DNA from: Pseudomonas graminis
Lineage (GTDB): Bacteria; Pseudomonadota; Gammaproteobacteria; Pseudomonadales; Pseudomonadaceae
Assembly: GCF_004364335.1 (NCBI RefSeq)
Contig: NZ_SOCR01000010.1
Coordinates: forward strand, 203,521 to 267,520
DNA length: 64,000 bases
Direction: 5' to 3'
Numbering within the stretch: the first letter of the stretch is position 1; every line of letters begins with the position of its first letter. The notes below the pieces were generated by a model. It saw only the letters and a list, made by a program, of their open reading frames with translations, did no database searches and was not told the DNA's origin. Made by a program: the position numbers and the translations under genes. This document shows, piece by piece, positions 36,757 through 45,467 of this stretch.

Positions 36757-38154
36757 TTATTCCGCCCCGTCGACGCCGGCGCGTTTGCGCTTGCCGCTGC
36801 TGCTGCGACGACGTTTGCGTGGACCCTGGCCGGTGGCGTCGGGCTTGCTGCCCAAGTCACGAATCATGTCGCGGCGTCCGGAATCATTGGCGTCCTGATA
36901 GTCCGTCCACCATTCACCCAGGCCGTCGGTTTCTTCGCCAGCGGACTCGCGAAGCAACAGGAAGTCGTAGCCGGCACGGAAACGCGGGTTTTCCAGCAGC
37001 AGGTCCGCACGTTTGCCCGAGCGACGCGGCAGACGTTCCTGCATGTCCCAGATCTCGCGGATCGGCAGGGTAAAGCGTTTCGGAATCGCGATCCGCTGGC
37101 ACTGTTCGGTGATCAGCTCGTGAGCCGCTTCCTGCATGGCCGGGATGGGCGGCATACCGCGCTCTTGCAGACGCAGCACCCGCGCGGGCAGGGCAGGCCA
37201 CAACAATGCGGCAAACAGGAACGCCGGCGTGACCGGTTTGTTCTGCTTGATGCGCAGATCGGTATTGGCCAACGCCTCGCTGATCAACGTGTGGGTGTAA
37301 GTCGGGTTGTATTCCAGGGCTTTGGAGCTGGCCGGGAACAGCGGCTCGAACAGTTCAAGATCAACGAGCATCTCGAACGTCGCCTCGGCGTATCCGGAGA
37401 GAAACAGCTTCAGCACTTCTTCAAACAGACGCGCCGAAGGGATGTCACGCAGCATCGGCGCCAACGGGCGAATGGGCGTGGCGCTGTGCTTCTCGATGCC
37501 GAAATCCAGCTTGGCGGCGAAACGCACGGCCCGCAGCATGCGCACCGGGTCTTCCTTGTAACGCTGCTGCGGATCACCGATCAGACGAATCAGGCGATTG
37601 CGGATGTCGTGAACGCCATTGGCGTAATCGAGGACGCGCTCGGTGACCGGATCGTAATACAGGGCGTTGATCGTGAAGTCCCGACGCTGGGCGTCGTCTT
37701 CGAGGGTGCCGTAAACGTTGTCACGCAGAATGCGCCCGCTCTCGTTGCGTGAAGACTGATTGCTGTCTTCGTCTTCGTCGTCGATCGGGTGGTTGGCGCG
37801 GAAGGTCGCGACTTCAATGATTTCACGGCCGAAATGGATGTGAACCAGCTTGAAGCGGCGGCCGATGATACGGGCGTTGCGAAATTCGGCGCGGATCTGC
37901 TCTGGCGTGGCACTGGTGGCGACGTCGAAATCCTTGGGCGTGATGCCGAGCATCATGTCGCGGACGCAGCCGCCAACCAGATAGGCCTGATAGCCGGCGG
38001 TCTGCAGGCGCTCGACGATATTCACCGCATAGCGGCTGAATTGATTGCGTTGCAACGAATGCTGACTGCTGCTGAGCACTTCAGGCGTTGTGCGCACATG
38101 TTGCTGCGGCTTGCGCAGTGGGGAACGGAATGACTGGAACAGCTTCTTCAGCAT
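36757..38154 (-). CDS. pcnB: Poly(A) polymerase I
   Basis: Adds 3' poly(A) tails that mark RNA for decay. 465 residues. The nucleotidyltransferase core reads YLVGGCVRDMMLGITPKDFDVATSATPEQ with the catalytic aspartates, followed by the second Asp segment QRRDFTINALYYDP and the RNA-binding domain (RYKEDPVRMLRAVRFAAKL). The tail is very basic (RKRRRSSSGKRKR), as usual for PcnB. The ATG at 38154 (MLKKLFQSFRSPLRK) is preferred; 24 more residues are open upstream but do not fit the family. It lies downstream of the crcZ-like RNA on the same strand. Confidence 0.94.
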   Translation of the reverse strand: MLKKLFQSFRSPLRKPQQHVRTTPEVLSSSQHSLQRNQFSRYAVNIVERLQTAGYQAYLVGGCVRDMMLGITPKDFDVATSATPEQIRAEFRNARIIGRRFKLVHIHFGREIIEVATFRANHPIDDEDEDSNQSSRNESGRILRDNVYGTLEDDAQRRDFTINALYYDPVTERVLDYANGVHDIRNRLIRLIGDPQQRYKEDPVRMLRAVRFAAKLDFGIEKHSATPIRPLAPMLRDIPSARLFEEVLKLFLSGYAEATFEMLVDLELFEPLFPASSKALEYNPTYTHTLISEALANTDLRIKQNKPVTPAFLFAALLWPALPARVLRLQERGMPPIPAMQEAAHELITEQCQRIAIPKRFTLPIREIWDMQERLPRRSGKRADLLLENPRFRAGYDFLLLRESAGEETDGLGEWWTDYQDANDSGRRDMIRDLGSKPDATGQGPRKRRRSSSGKRKRAGVDGAE

Positions 38155-38332
38155 GGGAGGCACTGTTTGAAGGAATATTCGGCCAATTTCGAAGAGTGAC
38201 CGCACGATGGGCGGGGATTCTAGCATTTAGTCGAGGGATGGTGTAGGAGGCAGCGCGATGGGTGCGTACGGGGGGTGACTGTGGACTTGGTGCGGGGTGT
38301 GGATCGGGGAAGGGGTTTATCGCAGATGCTAC

Positions 38333-38697
38333 TGGGGGAGCCGAAGCTCCCCCAAAGTGCGTGCTCTTATTTTTATTGTCTGATGGGCTTTTTATTTTTG
38401 TTAACCGCCCGATTCACGACTTTCGTCTGTGAAACCTCCCAATCGGGAGTCAAGAGCAAACGGATTGCTTTGGTCGCTGTGCGGCAGTGATCTATCGATC
38501 CAACCAGTTCAGGCTCTACCTAAGGGTAGTTTTTGTTGTTCTCGGCCTGGTTGCGGGACAAGTCCCAAATGCAACGCCTCTCCAAAAGAATCAGTTAGCT
38601 GCGCCTCCGCCGTGTTGTTTTTGTTATGCGTGAGTCGATTCGTCTTGTTTTTATTATGTTGGTGTTTCGGGTGACTGATTTTTGTTGTTCTTGTACG
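38333..38697 (-). ncRNA. crcZ: CrcZ-type Hfq/Crc-sequestering RNA
   Basis: Read on the minus strand, this stretch between cbrB and pcnB carries six A-rich CA motifs (complements at about 38367-38378, 38389-38402, 38530-38541, 38614-38625, 38645-38656 and 38679-38691), such as AACAACAAAAA and AATAAAAACAAG. Position, motif type and number match CrcZ, which titrates the Hfq/Crc repressor complex to relieve carbon catabolite repression. The 5' end is placed about 12 bases after a sigma-54 promoter at 38707-38722. The 3' end is put at a 9-bp hairpin with a UUCG tetraloop (38333-38354); that hairpin lacks an obvious T tract, so the end is approximate. Length about 365 bases. Confidence 0.88.
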
Positions 38698-38706
38698 AAT
38701 ACATAT

Positions 38707-38722
38707 TGCAGTACCTGTGCCA
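38707..38722 (-). promoter_or_regulatory. Sigma-54 promoter of crcZ
   Basis: On the minus strand TGGCACAGGTACTGCA has the invariant GG and GC exactly ten bases apart, as required at -24/-12. It reads into the CA-motif RNA and lies between cbrB and pcnB, where CbrB-dependent crcZ transcription starts in other pseudomonads. Confidence 0.88.
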
Positions 38723-38791
38723 ACTTCGGAAAAACGTGCTGCACGCCGCTGAATTCAAGGGTGTGGCAAATTGACGCTATTTTGCACGGGC

Positions 38792-38831
38792 GAAAAAAAA
38801 CCGGGGGTTCGTTACCGTACGCCCCGGTTTT
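38792..38831 (-). terminator. Rho-independent terminator of cbrB
   Basis: On the minus strand a CCGGGGC/CCCCCGG-type stem closes a 13-15 base loop and is followed by eight T residues (the A tract at 38793-38800). It ends the cbrB message upstream of the separate crcZ promoter. Confidence 0.85.
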
Positions 38832-38857
38832 GTTACGTCACCCTTTATGAGGTAACA
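38831..38857. promoter_or_regulatory. Candidate CbrB upstream activating site
   Basis: TGTTAC (38831-38836) and its complement GTAACA (38852-38857) face each other across 15 bases, about 110 bases upstream of the crcZ sigma-54 promoter. Inverted TGTTAC half-sites are, from memory, the type recognised by CbrB. Its position fits an enhancer-binding protein site. Confidence 0.65.
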
Positions 38858-38909
38858 GTTTTTTCACATCCCTTGTAACCCGCGTGCCAGAGCCCGCGCG
38901 GGGGAGCAC

Positions 38910-40349
38910 TCACGTTTCGCTGGCCACTCCGGTCTTGCGTCGCGGAATGCCCAGGCGTTGGCGACGCTCCCACAGGCACTTGCGGCTGACACCCAGCTTG
39001 CGAGCCAGCTCGGTTTCCGTCATGTGGTCCTGATGCTCGAGAACGAAGTGCTGGAAATAGTCCTCCAGCGACAAGTCTTCGGTTGGCTCGCCAGCCGTGG
39101 AACTCGACGAGCCTGACGTTTGCGGTGCAAGGCCGATGAACTCATTCACGTCGAGGTCGCTCAGCTCGATATCGATGCCCAGCAGCTCTGCAGAAATGTC
39201 CGGGCTTTCGCACAAGATGACCGCGCGCTCGACTGCATTCTCCAGCTCTCTGACGTTACCCGGCCACGAATAGTGTCGAATCGCTTGCTCGGCATCTGGT
39301 GCGAAACGCAGGTCATTGCGCCCGGCCTTGAGGCTTTGCCGCGCCAGGAACGCATTGGCGATTTCATTGACGTCCGCGCCGCGTTCACGCAATGCGGGCA
39401 GCTTCAGCGCGATCACGTGCAGGCGGTAGTACAAGTCTTCGCGGAACTGGCCGACTTTAGCAAGGCTCTTGAGGTCGCGATGAGTCGCTGCGATGAGGCG
39501 CACGTCGACTTTCTGCGACTGCACCGAACCCACCCGGCGGATTTCGCCTTCTTGCAGTACGCGCAGAAGTCTTGCCTGAGCTTCCAGCGGAAGTTCGCCG
39601 ATTTCGTCGAGAAACAGGGTGCCGCCATCAGCTGCTTCAACGAGACCGGCACGCCCGGCGCTGGCACCGGTGAACGCGCCTTTTTCATGGCCGAAAAGCT
39701 CGGACTCGATCAGGGATTCGGGGATTGCTGCGCAGTTGACCGAAATCATCGGGGCCTTGGCCCGACGGGACAGGTTGTGCAGCGCGCGCGCTACCAGTTC
39801 CTTACCCGTTCCGGACTCGCCTTGAATCAGCACGTTGGAGTCAGTCGGCGCGACTTTGCGAATCTTGCTGTACATGTCCTGCATCGGCGGGCACGAGCCG
39901 ATAATGCCGATCTCGCCGTTGCTGTTGTCCGGACCGGACTTGTCGCCAGTCGCAGTTTTTGCGGTGGCGGCGCGTTCGGCCTGCATGCTTTGCAGCGTCT
40001 GGCGATCGCGCAGGATGCGCGAGACGGCCTGAAGCATTTCGTCGTGGTCGAAGGGTTTGGCGATGTAATCCACCGCGCCCATTTTCATCGAATCCACGGC
40101 CGAGCGCAGGCTGGCGTAACTGGTCATGATCAGCACCGGCTTGCCCTGGCCGAGCTTGATCAACTCGGTGCCGGGGGCGCCGGGCAGGCGTAAATCGCTG
40201 ACGATCAGGTCAAACGAAGGGATGCTGAAACGTTCCTGAGCTTCCTGCACGGATCCGGCTTCGCTGACCTGGTACTGATTACGTTCCAACAGTCGACGCA
40301 GGGCGGAGCGGATGATGGTTTCGTCTTCCACGATCAAAATGTGAGGCAT
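38910..40349 (-). CDS. cbrB: CbrB, NtrC-family response regulator
   Basis: Sigma-54 activator of 479 residues. The receiver domain (1-120) has Asp52 in IVSDLRLPG as phosphoacceptor. The AAA+ domain follows, with Walker A GESGTGKE, the sigma-54 contact loop GAFTGA and DGGTLFLDEIGELPL. The C-terminus is a Fis-type helix-turn-helix (TETELARKLGVSRKCLWERR). It controls carbon and nitrogen source use, chiefly through crcZ, whose promoter lies immediately downstream. It is separated from cbrA by 22 bases and is cotranscribed with it. Confidence 0.95.
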   Translation of the reverse strand: MPHILIVEDETIIRSALRRLLERNQYQVSEAGSVQEAQERFSIPSFDLIVSDLRLPGAPGTELIKLGQGKPVLIMTSYASLRSAVDSMKMGAVDYIAKPFDHDEMLQAVSRILRDRQTLQSMQAERAATAKTATGDKSGPDNSNGEIGIIGSCPPMQDMYSKIRKVAPTDSNVLIQGESGTGKELVARALHNLSRRAKAPMISVNCAAIPESLIESELFGHEKGAFTGASAGRAGLVEAADGGTLFLDEIGELPLEAQARLLRVLQEGEIRRVGSVQSQKVDVRLIAATHRDLKSLAKVGQFREDLYYRLHVIALKLPALRERGADVNEIANAFLARQSLKAGRNDLRFAPDAEQAIRHYSWPGNVRELENAVERAVILCESPDISAELLGIDIELSDLDVNEFIGLAPQTSGSSSSTAGEPTEDLSLEDYFQHFVLEHQDHMTETELARKLGVSRKCLWERRQRLGIPRRKTGVASET

Positions 40350-40371
40350 TGATTCGGTTCTCTCGACGGTC

Positions 40372-43326
40372 TCAGTTCACGGCGGACGTCGCTTCGACAT
40401 GTCGCGGTAAGGTCACCCGAATCCGGGTTCCGCGTTGGTGCTCGGGGTCAGCCGGGCTGTCGATGGTGATTTGTCCATAATGCTCTTCAACGATGGAATA
40501 GACCAGCGCGAGCCCCAGTCCTGTTCCTTCGCCCGGATCCTTGGTGGTGAAGAAAGGTTCGAACAAGCGGTCCATGATGGCTTTCGGAATGCCGCTGCCT
40601 TCATCTTCGACGATCAGATCGACCGTGTGTTCGGAGGCTTCGCTTTTCACCCGCACCGCACTGCCGGCGGGCGATGCATCGCGGGCGTTGGACAGTAGAT
40701 TGATCAATACCTGTGCGAGGCGTTGTGGATCGCCGTCCACCCAGTGGTTCGGGTTGCACAGGTTATAGAACTGCACTTCGAAATTGCGCCGGTTCAGCGC
40801 CAGCAGACCAATGGCATCCTGCGCCACCTCGGCCAGGCAAACCGGTTCGTCGGCGTGTTGATGTCCGCCGGCGTGGGCGAAGCTCATCAGTGATTGCACG
40901 ATGCGGGAGACGCGCTTGGTCTGCTCGATGATCTGGCTGCTGATTTCCGTCAGCTCGCTGTCTTCTTCGCGTTCTTCGCGCAGGTTCTGCGCCAGGCAGG
41001 CAATGCCGGTAATAGGGTTGCCGATTTCATGGGCAACGCCGGCAGCCAGTCGGCCAATGCTCGCAAGCCGCTCGGAGTGCACCAGCTTGTCTTCGAGCAT
41101 CTGGGTGTCGGTCAGGTCTTCAACCAGAATCACCAGCCCGCTGTTACCCGGCGCAAGCGGCTCGTCGATGGCGGCCTTGTGCAGGTTGAGCCAGCGAGTC
41201 TGACCGTCGAGGCCCAGGCGCTGCTTGTGCAAGTGCTCGTCAGGGACGTTGATGAAACCCAGCAGCAGCTGCTTCCAGGGATCGACGATGGTTTCGAGCC
41301 GTGACCCGACGACGCGCTGAGCGCCGATGCCGGTCAGCTCTTCCATGGCCTTGTTCCACATCAGGATCTCCTGATCCTTGGCCAGGGAGCACACGCCCAT
41401 CGGCAACTCTTGCAAGGTCTGGCGGTGATAACGGCGCAGGGCGTCAAGCTCGGCAGCCAGGCCGGTGAGGCGGGAATGGTAATCCTCGAGGCGGCTTTCG
41501 ATGAAGTGGATGTCTTCGGTGACGTAGTTCTCGCTGCCGGACTTGTACGGCAGGAAGGTTTCGACCATGTCCTGCGCAACACTTGGCCCCATCAGGCCGG
41601 AAAGGTTGGCTTCGATACGGTCGCGCAAACGGCGCAGCGCATAAGGCCGGCGCTCGTCGAACGGCAGATAGAGATCCCGCAGCGCCTGTTCGACTTCCTT
41701 CTGCGCAGCCTTAGCGCCCAAGGGCTTGGCCAGTTGAGTGGCGAATTCCTGAGGGGAGGCCGCGTGCAGTTCGCGGCGCTGTGGGCGGCGAACGTTGTCC
41801 ACCGCGCAGGCCTCGGCCGCACTTGCCTCTTCGGGACTGGGATTGCTGAACAGTGAAATCAGGGTGAAGACCAGCACGTTGGCCGCCAGAGAGGCGATCG
41901 CTGCCATATGCCAGCTGGTGTCATCCAGCACGTAGATCATGTTCAGCAGCGGGATGTAGAACCCCTGGAAGTCGCCGATCAGCGGCAGCAACATGCTGAT
42001 GGTCCAGACCACGATGCCGGCAATGAGGCCAGCCATGAAACCGCGTCGGTTGGCCGCCGGCCAGTAGAGCACCGACAGCACGCCCGGCAGAAACTGCAAT
42101 GTGGCCACGAACGCGACAATGCCCAGGTTCGCCAGATTCTGCTTGGCGCCAAGCAACAGGTAGAAGCCAAAGCCGGCCATGATGATCGCGACAATCAGAC
42201 CGCGCCGGGTCCACTTCAGCCAGCGATAGATATTGCCTTCGGCAGGCGGCTGGTAAAGCGGCAGCACAAGGTGGTTCAACGCCATGCCGGACAGCGCCAG
42301 CGTGGTGACGATGATCAGCCCGCTCGCCGCGGAAAGCCCGCCGATATAGCCGAGCAATGCCAGGGTCTTGCTGTGGGCTGCGATGCCAATACCCAGAGTG
42401 AAATACTCGGGGCTGGTGGTGGCGCCCAGTTTCAAGCCGGCCCACAGCACCAGGGGTACCGCCAGGCTCATCAGCAGCAGAAACAGTGGCAGACCCCAAC
42501 TGGCGCTGACCAGCGAGCGCGGGTTGAGGTTTTCGGTGAAGGTCATGTGATACATGTGCGGCATCACGATGGCCGAGGCGAAGAACACCAGCAGCAGCGT
42601 CCGCCACGGGCCTTCCTGCAATGGCGTGTGCAACGCCGCCAGTGCGCTCTGATTTTGCAGGAGCCATTGTTCAAGGCTCTGCGGCCCGTCGAACACGCCA
42701 TACAGCGCGTACAGGCCGATGCCGCCGATGGCGACCAGTTTGATGACCGACTCGAAGGCGATGGCGAACACCAGCCCTTCGTGTTTTTCCCGCGTGGCGA
42801 TGTGGCGCGAGCCGAAGAAGATGGTGAATAGCGTGATCAGTACGCAGAACGCGAAGGCCACGTAGTTGCGCACCGGTTCCCGGGTAAGAATGCCGATGGA
42901 GTCGGCCACGGCCTGGATCTGCAGTGCCAGCAACGGCAAGACGCCGATCAGCATGAAGATGGTCGTCAGGGCGCCCGCCCAGGTGCTGCGAAAGCGGAAC
43001 GCAAACAGATCGGCCAGTGAAGAGAGCTGGTAGGTGCGGGTGATCTTGAGAATGGGGTAGAGCAGGACGGGGGCAAGCAGGAACGCGCCGGACACCCCTA
43101 GGTAACTCGACAGAAAACCGTAGCCGTATTCGTAAGCCAGCCCCACCGTGCCGTAGAACGCCCACGCACTGGCGTAGACGCCGAGTGACAGCGTGTAGGT
43201 CAGGGGGTGACGGATGATCCAGCGCGGGATCAGGCCACGTTCGCTGATCCAGGCAACGCCGAACAGCACCGTCAGGTAGGCGGCACTGACCAGAATCATC
43301 TGGGTCAGGCTAAAGCTCATCGGCAT
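40372..43326 (-). CDS. cbrA: CbrA, transporter-like sensor histidine kinase
   Basis: Inner-membrane kinase of 984 residues. The N-terminal half (about 1-500) is a sodium:solute symporter (SSS)-type bundle of about 13 membrane segments. It is followed by a linker, a PAS-like region (about 620-740), the phosphoacceptor His near 766 in GVAHEIGNPITGIA and an HATPase domain (VEDEGSGIPKAIMDRLFEPF, GEGTGLGLALVY). The kinase signals to CbrB. The transporter half is histidine-linked in other pseudomonads; here the substrate is inferred only. The start overlaps the end of cbrX by 17 bases (11 if the second ATG at 43320 is used). Confidence 0.95.
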   Translation of the reverse strand: MPMSFSLTQMILVSAAYLTVLFGVAWISERGLIPRWIIRHPLTYTLSLGVYASAWAFYGTVGLAYEYGYGFLSSYLGVSGAFLLAPVLLYPILKITRTYQLSSLADLFAFRFRSTWAGALTTIFMLIGVLPLLALQIQAVADSIGILTREPVRNYVAFAFCVLITLFTIFFGSRHIATREKHEGLVFAIAFESVIKLVAIGGIGLYALYGVFDGPQSLEQWLLQNQSALAALHTPLQEGPWRTLLLVFFASAIVMPHMYHMTFTENLNPRSLVSASWGLPLFLLLMSLAVPLVLWAGLKLGATTSPEYFTLGIGIAAHSKTLALLGYIGGLSAASGLIIVTTLALSGMALNHLVLPLYQPPAEGNIYRWLKWTRRGLIVAIIMAGFGFYLLLGAKQNLANLGIVAFVATLQFLPGVLSVLYWPAANRRGFMAGLIAGIVVWTISMLLPLIGDFQGFYIPLLNMIYVLDDTSWHMAAIASLAANVLVFTLISLFSNPSPEEASAAEACAVDNVRRPQRRELHAASPQEFATQLAKPLGAKAAQKEVEQALRDLYLPFDERRPYALRRLRDRIEANLSGLMGPSVAQDMVETFLPYKSGSENYVTEDIHFIESRLEDYHSRLTGLAAELDALRRYHRQTLQELPMGVCSLAKDQEILMWNKAMEELTGIGAQRVVGSRLETIVDPWKQLLLGFINVPDEHLHKQRLGLDGQTRWLNLHKAAIDEPLAPGNSGLVILVEDLTDTQMLEDKLVHSERLASIGRLAAGVAHEIGNPITGIACLAQNLREEREEDSELTEISSQIIEQTKRVSRIVQSLMSFAHAGGHQHADEPVCLAEVAQDAIGLLALNRRNFEVQFYNLCNPNHWVDGDPQRLAQVLINLLSNARDASPAGSAVRVKSEASEHTVDLIVEDEGSGIPKAIMDRLFEPFFTTKDPGEGTGLGLALVYSIVEEHYGQITIDSPADPEHQRGTRIRVTLPRHVEATSAVN

Positions 43327-43486
43327 CTCGTTGGCTCTGCAGAATGAAGGTCACGACAATCAGGATCAGCCACAGCATGTACGGCCTGTACCAGGCGCCC
43401 GTAGCGTCGATCCACCAGTCCATGATGGCCGGGGAAAACAGATAGATGCCCACCACCAGCAGCAGGACCAATCGATAAATGTACAT
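43310..43486 (-). CDS. cbrX: CbrX, small membrane protein coupled to cbrA
   Basis: A 58-residue, very hydrophobic protein with two membrane segments (about 4-22, YRLVLLLVVGIYLFSPAIM, and about 36-50, YMLWLILIVVTFILQ) and a charged end QRDADEL. GGGAGG lies just before the ATG at 43486. It overlaps the 5' end of cbrA, so cbrA translation is probably coupled to it, as reported for cbrX in P. putida. Likely a helper of CbrA in the membrane; the mechanism is not established. The longer frame upstream has no support. Confidence 0.85.
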   Translation of the reverse strand: MYIYRLVLLLVVGIYLFSPAIMDWWIDATGAWYRPYMLWLILIVVTFILQSQRDADEL

Positions 43487-43607
43487 TTGGCCTCCCAGGT
43501 TGACTGACCGGACGATGATGGAGCGGCATGGTAACGGATGGCGATGGGGCTGCAAGCGACGTTTGCGCCAGCGTTGTGCTGCCTCCCTATGAATCGGCCG
43601 AGGCAGC

Positions 43608-44495
43608 TCAGTCTATTCGAGCTTCCTCGATTGCGCCCAGGCGGGGGATCGAATCGGCATCCCAGTGCGCAATGGCCCAATCCAGCACCTCCCGGGGCGT
43701 AGCCTCGTCCAGTTCAGCCGGCGTCTTTTGCCCCAGGGCACGTAAACCCCGAAGCAGCAACGGCGTGGCCTGATCGGGCGGCAGTGGCGGCGAGCGGTAG
43801 GATTTACCCAGTTTATGGCCGTCGGGTTGGGTGATCAGCGGCACATGAAGGTAGCGCGGTTGCGGCACGCCCAGCAGCTCTTGCAGGTACAGCTGACGCG
43901 GCGTGGAATCGAGCAGGTCAGCACCGCGTACGATGTCGGTCACGCCTTGCCAGCCGTCGTCGAGGACAACCGCCAGTTGATAGGCGTAAAAGCCGTCCCG
44001 GCGACGAATGATGAAATCACCCGAGTCGCGCCCCAGGTGTTGACGAAACTCGCCCTGCACCCGGTCTTCGAAGCGGTATTCCAGCTCTGGCACTCGAATG
44101 CGGATGGCCGCGTCCTCCGGTGAATGCCCCGCATTGCGGCAAAAGCCCGGATAAATGCCGTTGTAGCCTTCCAGTTGTTTGCGCGAACAGGTGCAGGCGT
44201 AAGCGAGGCCGTGGCTGAACCAGCGATGGATGATCGCCTGGTAAGCCTCATGCCGTTCGCTTTGCCTCACCAGTTCGCCGTCCCATTCGAATCCGTAGGC
44301 TTCAAGCGTCTGGAGTATCCCTGCCTGGGCACCCGGAACCTCGCGGGGAGGGTCGAGATCTTCCATGCGCATCAGCCATTTTCCGCCCACCGAGCGGGCG
44401 TCGAGGTAGGAGGCCAGCGCCGCGACCAGAGAACCGAAGTGCAGATAACCGCTGGGGGTTGGCGCAAAGCGCCCTATATAAGAGGGGGTTTTCAT
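43608..44495 (-). CDS. gluQ: Glutamyl-queuosine tRNA(Asp) synthetase
   Basis: Shortened GluRS paralogue of 295 residues that attaches glutamate to queuosine 34 of tRNA(Asp). The HIGH-like motif is in YIGRFAPTPSGYLHFGSL and the KMSKS-like loop in DGHKLGKSYRS; the tRNA anticodon-binding domain of true GluRS is missing, as expected. Zinc ligands appear in CTCSRKQLEGYNGIYPGFC. The ATG at 44495 gives the family N-terminus; the ribosome-binding site is weak, and an upstream in-frame ATG at 44540 is possible but lacks homology. It lies next to dksA, as is common in gammaproteobacteria. Confidence 0.94.
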   Translation of the reverse strand: MKTPSYIGRFAPTPSGYLHFGSLVAALASYLDARSVGGKWLMRMEDLDPPREVPGAQAGILQTLEAYGFEWDGELVRQSERHEAYQAIIHRWFSHGLAYACTCSRKQLEGYNGIYPGFCRNAGHSPEDAAIRIRVPELEYRFEDRVQGEFRQHLGRDSGDFIIRRRDGFYAYQLAVVLDDGWQGVTDIVRGADLLDSTPRQLYLQELLGVPQPRYLHVPLITQPDGHKLGKSYRSPPLPPDQATPLLLRGLRALGQKTPAELDEATPREVLDWAIAHWDADSIPRLGAIEEARID

Positions 44496-44629
44496 GGGCG
44501 CTGATGGTACTGGAAATAAAACGTACGAAATACCGGACGACATGGCGTGTCGTGTGGGAAAGCGCGACGTGCTCGTGTGGCGCTTTCCAGTCCACACCGT
44601 CGCGCGTTTGCGCGATCAGTGCCGGGAAA

Positions 44630-44656
44630 CAAAAAAGGACGCCGAGGCGTCCTTTT
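44630..44656 (-). terminator. Rho-independent terminator of dksA
   Basis: On the minus strand a strong stem (AAAAGGACGCC at 44633-44643 paired with GGCGTCCTTTT at 44646-44656) ends in a run of T residues, 18 bases past the dksA stop. Confidence 0.9.
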
Positions 44657-44673
44657 CTACTGGATCAACAGGA

Positions 44674-45117
44674 TCACTTACCGACCTGCTTTTCCTTGAT
44701 TTCAGCGAGGCTTTTGCAGTCAACGCACATGTCGGCCGTTGGGCGGGCCTCAAGACGCTTGATGCCGATCTCGACGCCGCACGATTCGCACCAGCCGTAT
44801 TCCTTGTCCTGAATCAGCTGCAGCGTCTTGTCGATCTTCTTGATCAACTTGCGCTCACGATCACGGGCGCGCAGTTCCAGCGCGAATTCCTCTTCCTGAC
44901 TTGCACGGTCTGCAGGGTCAGGGAAATTAGCCGCCTCGTCCTTCATGTGAACAACCGTGCGGTCAACTTCTACCATCAACTCCTGTTTCCACTTGGACAG
45001 GATCTTGGTGAAGTGCTTGCGCATCGGGTCGCCCATGTATTCCTCACCCTTCGTCGCGACGTAAGGTTCGAAACCACTGATTGCCGGGGTGCTCTTTTGC
45101 TTTTCTTCGGTGGGCAT
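44674..45117 (-). CDS. dksA: DksA, RNA polymerase-binding stringent response factor
   Basis: Binds the RNA polymerase secondary channel and acts with ppGpp on rRNA and amino-acid promoters. 147 residues. A coiled coil (about 30-105) carries the acidic tip DPADRASQ, followed by a C4 zinc finger (CESC and CVDC separated by 17 residues). The ATG at 45117 (MPTEEKQKST) is the family start; the six upstream residues in frame are not. It probably has its own promoter in the 350-base upstream gap. An rRNA promoter region, a classic DksA/ppGpp target, lies at the end of this window. Confidence 0.95.
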   Translation of the reverse strand: MPTEEKQKSTPAISGFEPYVATKGEEYMGDPMRKHFTKILSKWKQELMVEVDRTVVHMKDEAANFPDPADRASQEEEFALELRARDRERKLIKKIDKTLQLIQDKEYGWCESCGVEIGIKRLEARPTADMCVDCKSLAEIKEKQVGK

Positions 45118-45467
45118 GAACGGACCGCCTCTCACTCTTCTAAGCCATTACACAGGTTAAGATCCATCGCCGACACCTGCCGGCCCTGCGGCTGCAAGCG
45201 GGCGAACTTACCAGATCGAATCGGAGCGCGCTACTCCCGGTTGTCGAGGATGGCCTGCAGCACGCACGTGGACTATGACCACAGCCTGAGCGCCCGGTTT
45301 TATCTATTTTGCAGTGCGCTGAGTTTAGCGCCTGCGACGTAAGCCCCCGGTTTTCTGGACTGCCGGCCGCAAGTCGCTGCTGCTCAGCCCGATAAACGCT
45401 GTAGCCCGCCCGGGCGGATGAGTAGAATCGGCGAATTATCTCGCCACCCCTCACCAAAGGAAGGCCC
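45118..45467. other. Divergent gap between dksA and the aminotransferase gene
   Basis: 350 bases that must hold the dksA and aminotransferase promoters. I see no repeat, RNA gene or protein-like frame; only the ribosome-binding site AAAGGAAGG before 45468 stands out. Confidence 0.4.

Noticed and set aside
38275..38850. Several plus-strand frames between pcnB and cbrB
   Set aside because: Low-complexity Phe/Leu/Cys-rich translations arise from the T-rich complement of the CrcZ CA motifs; the minus-strand RNA explains the composition.
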